11,897 bases of DNA, taken from positions 1 to 11,897 of the forward strand of contig CAYQXI010000009.1 of assembly GCA_964421575.1 (NCBI GenBank), written 5' to 3'. This document shows positions 1-6,683 of this stretch, piece after piece (position 1 is the first letter of the stretch; the number at the start of each line of letters is the position of its first letter). The position numbers and the translations under genes are program-made. The notes under the pieces were generated by a model. It worked only from the letters and a program-made list of their open reading frames with translations. It ran no database searches and had not been told where the DNA came from. The stretch is from JAAOZN01 sp964421575 (GTDB taxonomy: Archaea > Thermoproteota > Nitrososphaeria > Nitrososphaerales > JAAOZN01).

Positions 1-1382
1 CCAACTATATTCTTCACAATCCTCCTCAAAGCAACACCCTTGTCTATCCAATGCTCCTCCACATAACCCCTCAACCTACCAACAGCCAAAACAAGAAACG
101 TCCCACTCCCACAAGCAGGATCAAGAAGCCTAAGATCAAAAGGCGCCAACACATTACCCTTCTCCCGAGCAACCTCCTCAAACCTCTCCACACACCAACC
201 AACCTCATTCAAAACAAGCTCAGCAAGCCAATCCGGCGTATAATACTCACCCAAATCATGCCTAATCTTCTTAGGCACCAGATTCTGATACAACCTCTTA
301 AAAAGATCCCTAACCCTCTCAGGCTCAAGCTCAGCAGCACTCGGATCGTAGTTGGAGAGCTTATCCACAACACCCATCACGCATCTAGCAACATCCTCAT
401 CCCACTCATCCAGATACCAAGAAAAGTAATCAGCCTCCATAAAATTCACTATACCAAGCCTAGCAAAGATACCACCCTCCTCAAGCTCCCTCAACTCATC
501 CCTCAACCTCTCATGCCCCCGGTAATACGCATCCTCCAAAGCCCTCAAATAAGACCAAAGCCTCGGAGCCACATACAAAGAAGCAACCTCAGCAGCCAAA
601 AGCTTCATAATCAAAGCATAGTAGGTATGCAACGCAAAGAGCAGCCTCTCAGGATCAGCACCACCCCTACCGAAACCATAAACCTCCTCCAACCCCCTAA
701 TCTTATCAGCACTATAAGCACAGACCTGCGAAAAGACCCTCCTCCAATCCTCAAACAACATCTGAGTCCTAGCACTAGCACCAAGCAGCTTCCCATAAAA
801 GGTCCTAATACTCTCCCTAGCAACAGAACTCTCAGGACCAAAGTCCTTCAGAAGCTCCTCAGCACCCAGCGCCCTCCTCCTAAGCCCAATAATCGCCTCA
901 ACCAACTTAGCCACAGTACTCTTGTTAACATCAAACGGACCCCTACTCTCAAACCCCCTAGCAGCGACCCTATACCTAACAAAACCAATCTTATACCCAT
1001 CCAACACCACACCAAAATACCTTGGAAACCTAGCCTCAACCTCAGCATGATCCATAATATACTCCTTAACCTGCTCCACAGCCCTCTCAAAACCACCCCT
1101 CGTCTCAAAACTCCTAGGCCTCTCATACTCTATTATAAGATGACCATACAACGCATCAGCCCTAGCACCAGAAACAAGAGTAACCTCATACCTAGCCCTC
1201 GGCGGCCTCCAAGACGAATACGGAATCTCAACACCCTCAGCACGCCTAAGCTTCTCAATAACCTCACTCCTAAGAATATACTCCACACCCACCCTCAAAT
1301 CCTCCTCAGTAACAGCCTCAGAAGCAACCCTCCGAATACCCTCAGCAACCTGCTCAACATCAATAAAAAAGCCCGAATCCAA
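1..1382 (-). CDS. Type IIG-like restriction-modification protein, N6-adenine DNA methyltransferase with nuclease-like N-terminus (partial)
   Basis: Only the first 460 codons are in the window; the frame is still open at position 3. Seen: a weak nuclease-like segment at residues 72-89, with Asp76 in ADALYG, then LIIEYERP (Glu85, Glu87). It is followed by a helical linker and a methyltransferase core with GEYYTPDWL (378-386) and motif I LLDPACGSGTFL (419-430). Known: this order is found in Eco57I-type and other type IIG enzymes, which cut and methylate DNA with one polypeptide using S-adenosylmethionine. The catalytic (N/D)PPY motif and any target-recognition domain would lie beyond the window, so activity cannot be judged. 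The usual Lys of a PD-(D/E)XK site is not obvious (Glu87/Arg88 instead). Start TTG 1382 is the first start codon after an in-frame TAG at 1388-1386, with a G-rich Shine-Dalgarno-like stretch just upstream. An alternative is a solitary or phage-defence methylase. Codons end almost only in G or T. Confidence 0.8.
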   Translation of the reverse strand, partial: MDSGFFIDVEQVAEGIRRVASEAVTEEDLRVGVEYILRSEVIEKLRRAEGVEIPYSSWRPPRARYEVTLVSGARADALYGHLIIEYERPRSFETRGGFERAVEQVKEYIMDHAEVEARFPRYFGVVLDGYKIGFVRYRVAARGFESRGPFDVNKSTVAKLVEAIIGLRRRALGAEELLKDFGPESSVARESIRTFYGKLLGASARTQMLFEDWRRVFSQVCAYSADKIRGLEEVYGFGRGGADPERLLFALHTYYALIMKLLAAEVASLYVAPRLWSYLRALEDAYYRGHERLRDELRELEEGGIFARLGIVNFMEADYFSWYLDEWDEDVARCVMGVVDKLSNYDPSAAELEPERVRDLFKRLYQNLVPKKIRHDLGEYYTPDWLAELVLNEVGWCVERFEEVAREKGNVLAPFDLRLLDPACGSGTFLVLAVGRLRGYVEEHWIDKGVALRRIVKNIV

Positions 1383-1516
1383 CCCCTACCACCCTAAAAA
1401 CCACCATCCACCCATTTATCCATTATTCTCCAAAACCAAACACAACATCAAACTAAATAACCCAACCAACCAAACCACAAGCGATGACCCAACACAAAAA
1501 GATAAAGAGGTAGAGC
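1383..1516. promoter_or_regulatory. Divergent spacer between methyltransferase and rio2, with rio2 ribosome binding site
   Basis: This 134-bp spacer serves two divergent genes. On the + strand GAGGT at 1507-1511 lies 5 nt before the rio2 ATG and supports that start. A TATA-like CTAAATAA at 1453-1460 would place a start site near 1485 and a leader of about 30 nt; this is a weak call. Between 1441 and 1500, 53 of 60 bases are A or C on the + strand. The minus strand is correspondingly G/T-rich, with repeated GG runs at 1476-1461 and 1413-1383 just ahead of the methyltransferase start. No RNA gene is seen here. Confidence 0.4.
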
Positions 1517-2416
1517 ATGTCAACAACACACATCGCAGCCCAAGCACTAAAAACACTAGAACCAGAAGAATGGAGCGTCCTCACAGCGCTCGAAAGAGCA
1601 CTCGACACCTACGAAATCGTCCCCTTCGACTACCTATCTAAAACCACACACCTACACATCGACGAAGTAAAATTCAGAGCAAAGAAACTCGACCAACTAA
1701 AGCTCATACACCTAACCCCAAGAGGCGCAACCCTAGTCTCAGCAGGGCTAGATGCCCTAGCACTCAAAGGCTTCGTCAAACGCAACCTCATAAGCGGAAT
1801 AGGCTCAATCATAGGCGTAGGCAAAGAAGCAGATGTGTATGAAGCCACAGATGATGCGGGCAACCTCTACGCCATCAAATTCTACAGAATAGGGCGAATA
1901 AGCTTCAGAGCAATAAGAGTCAAACGAAGCTACGCCGAAAACCTCACCCACCACCAGTGGCTAAAAGTAAACATCAACGCAGCAAAAAAAGAAGCAGAAG
2001 CAGCCAGCAAACTGATCAAAGTAGGAGTCTCAGTACCACACATCATAGCACGCGAAAGACATGCCCTACTCATGAAGAGACTCCAGGGCAAACTACTCGT
2101 AAACTGCAAAGAACTCAAAGACCCAAAGAAGACGCTAAAAGACATCCTAACGAACATACGCAAAGCATACACCGAAGCAGGGATAATCAACGCAGACCTA
2201 AGCGAATTCAACATCCTCTGCGAAGACTCAAAGATATGGATCATAGACTGGCCACAAGCCGTAGACAAAAACCACCCAAACGCAGAAATCCTCCTAGATA
2301 GAGATGTAGCAAACATACTCAGATTCTTCAGAAGAAAATTCAAGATAGAGTGCCCGCTGGAAGAAGCATCCTTCTACGTCAGAGGCTGGAGAGACAGAAT
2401 CGAGATATACGGTTAA
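1517..2416 (+). CDS. rio2: RIO2 family atypical serine/threonine protein kinase
   Basis: RIO2 proteins are atypical kinases/ATPases that act in late maturation of the small ribosomal subunit. The 299 residues match the expected size and order: an N-terminal winged-helix region (about 1-90), then the RIO kinase fold. Visible motifs are the nucleotide loop IGVGKEADVYEA (99-110), ATP-binding Lys121 in YAIKFYR, the RIO2-type segment RVKRSYAEN (134-142), catalytic-loop INADLSEFNIL (224-234) with Asp227 and Asn232, and metal-binding Asp244 in IIDWPQAV. Two departures from the usual HGD and DFPQ forms are Asn225 for His and Trp245 for Phe. ATG 1517 has GAGGT 5 nt upstream. The stop interlocks with that of the convergent S-adenosylmethionine synthetase gene. 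Codons end almost only in A or C, the opposite of the two flanking minus-strand genes. Confidence 0.95.
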   Translation: MSTTHIAAQALKTLEPEEWSVLTALERALDTYEIVPFDYLSKTTHLHIDEVKFRAKKLDQLKLIHLTPRGATLVSAGLDALALKGFVKRNLISGIGSIIGVGKEADVYEATDDAGNLYAIKFYRIGRISFRAIRVKRSYAENLTHHQWLKVNINAAKKEAEAASKLIKVGVSVPHIIARERHALLMKRLQGKLLVNCKELKDPKKTLKDILTNIRKAYTEAGIINADLSEFNILCEDSKIWIIDWPQAVDKNHPNAEILLDRDVANILRFFRRKFKIECPLEEASFYVRGWRDRIEIYG

Positions 2417-3624
2417 AAGAGCGTTACCTCCCTACGCCTAATCATCTCACTAACCTCAGAAATCTTATTCAACTCCTCCAACATTATACCCTCAACATCA
2501 CCCTTCACAGCACCCAGACTCTTACCTTTCTCAAGCACCAGAGCAGCACTAGCAACCTGAGGCTCAGAGATAGGCGAACCAATCCTACTCAATAACCGCA
2601 CATAAACCTCCCTAACCCCACCTACCTCACCTATGATCCTGTTAGCAGCCCTTTGCGCAACAACCTGATAGATCTTACCCGTGTGGTTAACCGGATTCTT
2701 ACCAGCCGTTGCCTCCATAGAATACTGACGCATAGGCGCAATAAGACCGTTAGCACGATTCCCCCTACCCGTATTCCCATCATCCCCAGCCTCAGCAGAC
2801 GTTCCGGTTACAGTCAAATAATAGCTCCCAGTAGCCTTAATATCAGCAGTATTCACCCTAACCACAACCTCAAGATCACTCTGTTTAGCAGCGAGATCCT
2901 TAATCAAGTTAGTCACATCCTCCATAACACTCTCATAATGCGAAGCATCTGGAATCAATCCGCACACAGTAGCCACAGCTACAGTAAGGTTCAGAGTCTT
3001 ACCCCTCCTAAACCCCATAACCTTAATATCCTCACCAGTCTCAGGAAGCCTCTTCTTCACCCGCTCAGAGTTCAGCAGCCTCTCAGTCTGCAAAACGAGC
3101 TCCTCAGTAGGTGTAAGAGGAGCATAACCCACACCAATAGAAGTATCATTCGCCAAAGGCACACTCTTCGACCCACTGAAGACACACATCAGATCCTGAG
3201 AGCCCTGCTTTATCCTATAATCTACAACAATGTGCTTCTCAACATCAAGGTGCCTCACAGTCCTCTTCAGATAATCCTTCACCGCCGTAAGAGCTATACC
3301 ACCTATCGGCACCTGAATGGTCTCAGTCCCCTTGTTTATGAATGAAGTAGATCTCCCAGCGATGAGAATGTAGATAGGCTCTATAACCTCTCCCCCACCG
3401 AACCTAGGCTGAGACCTACCACCGACAAGCAGCCCCTTATCCACATTGTGGTGTAGTATCGCACCAAACTCCCTCAGATAGTATTCACACAGGCTTAACG
3501 AAACCGCCTCACAAGCCCCATCTATAAGGCTGTCTGGGTGGCCGACACCCTTCCTCTCAACAATCTCTACTTCAAGCTCAGAAACAGGAGAAGCCTTAAG
3601 TTCCTCAGTATGTAGGAAGGACAT
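2413..3624 (-). CDS. mat: Archaeal S-adenosylmethionine synthetase (methionine adenosyltransferase)
   Basis: Makes S-adenosylmethionine from methionine and ATP, releasing phosphate and pyrophosphate; cytosolic. At about 403 residues it has the usual length of the archaeal family, which is highly diverged from bacterial MetK. Recognisable blocks are VERKGVGHPDSLIDGACEAV near the N-terminus, GGRSQPRFGGGEVIEPIYI, FRRGKTLNLTVAVA in the middle, and the long conserved GTSAEAGDDGNTGRGNRANG followed by NGLIAPMRQYSMEATAGKNP. All are intact. ATG 3624 is preferred because GATGGG (3636-3631) lies 6 nt upstream; a GTG directly before it (3627) would add one residue. It lies 22 nt (19 from the GTG) after the Sm-like gene and is probably co-transcribed with it. 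Its product is the methyl donor that the methyltransferase at the left edge would use, but there is no sign of co-regulation. Its stop overlaps the rio2 stop. Confidence 0.96.
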   Translation of the reverse strand: MSFLHTEELKASPVSELEVEIVERKGVGHPDSLIDGACEAVSLSLCEYYLREFGAILHHNVDKGLLVGGRSQPRFGGGEVIEPIYILIAGRSTSFINKGTETIQVPIGGIALTAVKDYLKRTVRHLDVEKHIVVDYRIKQGSQDLMCVFSGSKSVPLANDTSIGVGYAPLTPTEELVLQTERLLNSERVKKRLPETGEDIKVMGFRRGKTLNLTVAVATVCGLIPDASHYESVMEDVTNLIKDLAAKQSDLEVVVRVNTADIKATGSYYLTVTGTSAEAGDDGNTGRGNRANGLIAPMRQYSMEATAGKNPVNHTGKIYQVVAQRAANRIIGEVGGVREVYVRLLSRIGSPISEPQVASAALVLEKGKSLGAVKGDVEGIMLEELNKISEVSEMIRRREVTLF

Positions 3625-3646
3625 CACTAACCCATCTTCCCAAGGA

Positions 3647-3886
3647 TTATATATCGTCTTCGAATTTTATGAAGAGCACATTATTACCCCGTATAACCAC
3701 TTTCCCGAATTGGGCAGAGAGGACACCCTTCGAATACTCCTGAGCATCCACAAGTATAACATTCATATAGCTATCGACATTAGCCATCCTCCCACGATAC
3801 TCCAAGTCACTCTTCAACCTCACAGAGATGTGCTTGTTAATCGCCTTCTGAAGACATTGCAGAGGTTTCTTCCCGCTGTGCGACAA
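3647..3886 (-). CDS. Sm-like archaeal RNA-binding protein (SmAP/LSm)
   Basis: Small RNA-binding protein of the Sm/LSm/Hfq fold, which forms a ring and binds U-rich RNA. The 79 residues fit. The Sm1 motif spans about 16-50 (ISVRLKSDLEYRGRMANVDS, then MNVILVDAQEY), with the conserved Gly32 and the Asp37-x-x-Met-Asn41 pattern. The Sm2 motif is GKVVIRGNNVLFIKF (61-75) with the key IRG. Start TTG 3886 is needed to keep the N-terminal helix KKPLQCLQKAINKH. An in-frame TGA lies two codons upstream of that TTG, and I see no clear Shine-Dalgarno. It appears to be the first gene of a two-gene unit with the S-adenosylmethionine synthetase gene. Archaeal Sm genes are often next to ribosomal protein L37e; no such partner is here. 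Confidence 0.92.
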   Translation of the reverse strand: MSHSGKKPLQCLQKAINKHISVRLKSDLEYRGRMANVDSYMNVILVDAQEYSKGVLSAQFGKVVIRGNNVLFIKFEDDI

Positions 3887-4001
3887 AGGTTTTCACTTCT
3901 GTTTAGCTAGAGGTTGAGGGATAATAGGAGAATAAAAACTTTCCTAATCAATCTTACATCACAGCGAAAACCTGCCCAACACAAATCGCCTTTAACCACC
4001 T
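3887..4001 (-). promoter_or_regulatory. Probable promoter of the Sm-like/SAM synthetase unit
   Basis: This 115-bp AT-rich gap lies between the CBS-protein stop and the Sm-like start. Read on the minus strand it has a T-rich box, AGTTTTTATT (3940-3931). A start site about 25 bp downstream would give a leader of roughly 20-25 nt to TTG 3886. The same T-run could end transcription from the CBS gene, since archaeal terminators are often T-rich. Neither role can be proven from the sequence. Confidence 0.4.
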
Positions 4002-4760
4002 CTACTGAGAACTCGCATAAGCCTCCACTAGATCCCGCGCCGTAACAATACCCACAAAATCTTCTCCTTGAAGAAGCGGAAGCCGCTTTATACCCTTCTC
4101 CACCATAATCTTAGCTGCCTCACTCAACGTGATATTGACGGGCGCAGTAATTAGAGGTGTTGAAAGCAGAAACCTTAGTTGAGTGCTGAAGGGTAAGTTC
4201 CGCGCAGCGACTTTAGTAATAAGGTCCCGCTCAGCAAAGATACCGTATGGCTCATCATCTCTTGTGACGATGACACTACCTATCCTCTTATCAGCCATCA
4301 TTTTAGCAGCGTCTAAAGCGGTCGCATCCTCATCCAAGCAGTAGAGCTTCTTAGACATAACCCCCTCAACACCAACAGCTAAATTAGATTCGGCAATGCC
4401 TCTGACAAGATCGGTTGCGGTAACTATCCCTATCGGCTCATCACCCTCAAAGACCAGCAGCCGCTTCTTCTTCTCAAGCATCATCTTTGCAGCCTCCTTC
4501 AAAGAAGCATCCGCACCTATACGACCGAAGGAAATAGACATAACCTCTAGAACTAGAGTTGTGGAGAGGTCTCGATTCAACGCGATGACCTTCCATATAA
4601 TGTCGGTTTCTGTAAGGAGACCTATTGGACCTACACTACCCCTCACCACTAGGCTTCCGATATGCTTCTCACCAAGAATAGTAGAAGCAACCCTAAGGTT
4701 GTCAGTCGGATTTATGTACTCAATGTTTTTCCGCATAACATCAGATACTCGCTTAATCAA
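4002..4760 (-). CDS. Protein with four tandem CBS domains
   Basis: The 252 residues consist almost entirely of two Bateman modules, each a pair of CBS domains: about 1-57, 72-122, 131-185 and 197-250. Each repeat ends in the same signature: GLLTETDI (47-54), GIVTATDL (111-118), GIFAERDL (173-180) and GIVTARDL (237-244). These mark the adenosine-nucleotide binding sites. Known: CBS modules bind AMP, ATP, S-adenosylmethionine or NAD and act as energy or metabolite sensors. No catalytic, DNA-binding or membrane segment is present, so it would have to act through a partner. It is the last gene of the co-directional run, 51 nt after the dehydrogenase, and may have its own promoter. TTG 4760 is the only good start before the first domain; no ATG precedes Met9. 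Confidence 0.9.
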   Translation of the reverse strand: MIKRVSDVMRKNIEYINPTDNLRVASTILGEKHIGSLVVRGSVGPIGLLTETDIIWKVIALNRDLSTTLVLEVMSISFGRIGADASLKEAAKMMLEKKKRLLVFEGDEPIGIVTATDLVRGIAESNLAVGVEGVMSKKLYCLDEDATALDAAKMMADKRIGSVIVTRDDEPYGIFAERDLITKVAARNLPFSTQLRFLLSTPLITAPVNITLSEAAKIMVEKGIKRLPLLQGEDFVGIVTARDLVEAYASSQ

Positions 4761-4783
4761 CTGGCCACTACTCCCAACTGATA

Positions 4784-4794
4784 CCTATTAAAGG
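4784..4794 (-). promoter_or_regulatory. TATA-like box upstream of the CBS-domain gene
   Basis: Read on the minus strand, the gap between the dehydrogenase and the CBS gene contains CCTTTAATAGG. Its centre is about 29 bp before TTG 4760, the distance expected for a leaderless archaeal transcript. It suggests the CBS gene can be transcribed on its own. This is a single weak box without a clear BRE. Confidence 0.35.
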
Positions 4795-4811
4795 TAGCGC
4801 AGAATGCAGAT

Positions 4812-5834
4812 TTACCTGTTCGGATTTATCACAACCTTGAGTGACTCGCCTTCGACGACGAGCCTAAAGCCCAAGGGAGTTTCAGATAGGGGTAGGCGGT
4901 GAGTAATTAGACCACTTAACTCCAATGATTTGCTGGAGATGATCTTAAGAGCCTCCTCGAGGTCTCTTGGTGCTGCACCGTATGAAGTGGTTAAGGTCAC
5001 CTCATTTCTCCAATACTCTGTCAAAGGGATATAAGGCCTATAAGAGGGATCAGGCACCGCAAAAAATAGAACAGTGCCTCCTCGATCCACGCATCTTAGA
5101 GCGTCTTCATAGGCTGAAGGAGCACCTGTACAAAGCACAACCTTATCAGCCCCCCTTCCGTTGAAGTGAATGAGAGCTTGCTTAACATCTTCTTTACGAG
5201 CGTTTATAGTTAAATCTGCTCCCAGGCGTTTAGCATATTCTAACTTTTTCTCGCTAATGTCTGTGGCGATGATTTTAGAGACGCCTTTAAGGCGGGCTAG
5301 CTGTAGGTGCAGAAGGCCTGCAACACCACTACCCAATATAAGCAATGTATCATCCTTTTTCAAGCTTGCTACTCTCTGCCCACGTATAACACATCCCAAA
5401 GGCTCTATAAAGACGCCCTCTTCGAAAGAAACGAAGTCTGGAAGCAGATAGGTTCCCTTCTCTACATTTATCTTCGGCACCCTTATGTATTGTGAGAAGC
5501 CTCCCGGGTAGTAGTTGGTTGTGTGTAATGTTTCGCAGGCAGTCTCCTTACCCATTAGGCAGTATCTGCATACCCCACAAGGGACGTGGTGTGAGACGAA
5601 GACTCTATCCCCAGGCTTATAGGCAGTAACACCTTCGCCTACCTCTACAACGACACCAGTGGCTTCGTGGCCTAGCACTACTGGTGCTCTCTTCTTACGG
5701 TACCATTCTAAGACATCTGTGCCGCAGATTCCGCAGGCCTCGGTTCTGATGAGGAGCTCCCCGGCGCCTATTTTAGGTACCTCGACTTCCTCTATTCGGA
5801 TATCTTGATTGCTGTAGTAGACTGCTACACGCAA
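4812..5834 (-). CDS. Zinc-dependent medium-chain alcohol/polyol dehydrogenase
   Basis: A member of the zinc medium-chain dehydrogenases (threonine/sorbitol dehydrogenase-like), which oxidise a secondary alcohol or polyol with NAD(P). The 340 residues are typical. Catalytic-zinc ligands are visible: Cys37 in CGICGTD, His56-Glu57 in GHEATG, and Glu144 in FIEPLG. The structural-zinc cysteines are Cys86, Cys89, Cys92 and Cys100. The Rossmann nucleotide loop is GSGVAG (168-173), and Asp192 after the second strand suggests NAD rather than NADP. The substrate cannot be read from the sequence. The gene starts 14 nt after the LsrF-like aldolase, so the two probably share a transcript and perhaps a sugar-phosphate or diol substrate. 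TTG 5834 directly follows an in-frame TAG and has AAAGG upstream, so a longer start is not possible. Confidence 0.9.
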   Translation of the reverse strand: MRVAVYYSNQDIRIEEVEVPKIGAGELLIRTEACGICGTDVLEWYRKKRAPVVLGHEATGVVVEVGEGVTAYKPGDRVFVSHHVPCGVCRYCLMGKETACETLHTTNYYPGGFSQYIRVPKINVEKGTYLLPDFVSFEEGVFIEPLGCVIRGQRVASLKKDDTLLILGSGVAGLLHLQLARLKGVSKIIATDISEKKLEYAKRLGADLTINARKEDVKQALIHFNGRGADKVVLCTGAPSAYEDALRCVDRGGTVLFFAVPDPSYRPYIPLTEYWRNEVTLTTSYGAAPRDLEEALKIISSKSLELSGLITHRLPLSETPLGFRLVVEGESLKVVINPNR

Positions 5835-5848
5835 CTACGATAAACCTT

Positions 5849-6643
5849 TTAGCCGCCTTGCTTAACTCTTTCAAATAACTCAAGCGCTTCCTTAGGTGTG
5901 TAGTTCTCGTGGATTATCGCTCTAATTGCCCTTATCATCGCTACTGGGTAGTCGTGCTGCCAGATGTTTCTACCAAGATTTACACCGATCGCACCCTTCT
6001 GAAGGGCATCGTAGATCCACTCAAAGACCTCAAGCTCTGAATCAACCTTCGGGCCGCCTGCTATAACTATGGGTACTGGGCAGCCTCTGACGACCTTCTC
6101 AAAGCCTTCCTTGCAGTAGTATGTCTTCACGATCCTCGCACCTAATTCTGCGGCGATCCTCGCGCTTAACGCAAGATACCTTGCTTCACGCTTCTCCAGC
6201 TCCTTACCCACGGCTGTAACAGCCATAACCGGTATACCATACTCCTCGCATTCATCAACAAGCGTGGCTAGATTCTTTAGAGATTGGTGTTCATATTTGT
6301 GGCCGACGAAGATCGAGAGGGACACGGCTGAGGCGTTCAGCCTTATCGCCTCTTTAACAGATGTTATGATGCTCTCGTTAGAGAGGTCTTCGCCTATGAC
6401 GCTAACCGCACCTGAGACCCTTAGTATGATGGGTTTGGTGTTCCTTGGATCTATGCAGGAGCGAAGCACACCACGCGTAAGCATAATAGCATCAGCATAA
6501 GGCATAAGTGGTGCCACAGTCTTACCAGGCTCTTCGAGTCGCGTAGTAGGACCTTGGAAGTAGCCGTGGTCTATTGGTAGGAAGAGAGCGCGCCCATCTT
6601 TCTGAATTAGTTGAGCTAACCTATTCCTCATACCCCAATCCAA
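5849..6643 (-). CDS. LsrF-like class I aldolase/thiolase of the DhnA-FbaB family
   Basis: A TIM-barrel class I (Schiff-base) aldolase of 264 residues. The closest family I recognise is LsrF, which in bacteria transfers an acetyl group from phospho-AI-2 (3-hydroxy-5-phosphonooxypentane-2,4-dione) to CoA. Shared blocks are the N-terminal DWGMRNRL, IDHGYFQGPTT (24-34) with Asp25, LTRGVLRS, GHKYEHQSLKN (114-124), AVTAVGKE, the Schiff-base segment ARIVKTYY with Lys173, CPVPIVIAGGPK (188-199), and LGRNIWQHDYPVAM (223-236). It is not certain that it acts on phospho-AI-2; relatives include archaeal fructose-bisphosphate aldolases and the enzyme for 2-amino-3,7-dideoxyheptulosonate. No other lsr gene is visible. 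TTG 6643 keeps the conserved DWGM; an in-frame TAG is three codons upstream. It lies 40 nt after IPP isomerase and 14 nt before the dehydrogenase. Confidence 0.85.
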   Translation of the reverse strand: MDWGMRNRLAQLIQKDGRALFLPIDHGYFQGPTTRLEEPGKTVAPLMPYADAIMLTRGVLRSCIDPRNTKPIILRVSGAVSVIGEDLSNESIITSVKEAIRLNASAVSLSIFVGHKYEHQSLKNLATLVDECEEYGIPVMAVTAVGKELEKREARYLALSARIAAELGARIVKTYYCKEGFEKVVRGCPVPIVIAGGPKVDSELEVFEWIYDALQKGAIGVNLGRNIWQHDYPVAMIRAIRAIIHENYTPKEALELFERVKQGG

Positions 6644-6683
6644 TCTAGATCGCTAAAGATATGCGCTTGTTATTGATAACCTT

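Noticed and set aside
51..1397. A 448-codon open frame on the + strand across the left edge.
   Set aside because: Its product is a low-complexity Pro/Thr/Leu/Ser/Asn string without motifs, and the opposite strand encodes a recognisable methyltransferase in the same bases. The lack of stops on + follows from G/T-ending codons on minus.
1930..2343. A 137-codon minus-strand frame and an overlapping 114-codon + frame (1957-2301) inside rio2.
   Set aside because: Both overlap a highly conserved kinase frame and have compositionally biased products without a family match.
2653..3345. A 230-codon + strand frame inside the SAM synthetase gene.
   Set aside because: It is antisense to a fully conserved enzyme gene, with no motifs and no ribosome binding site.
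3931..3945. A possible transcription terminator for the CBS gene (T-run on the minus strand).
   Set aside because: The same bases serve equally well as the Sm-like promoter box and there is no hairpin, so no separate terminator is listed.
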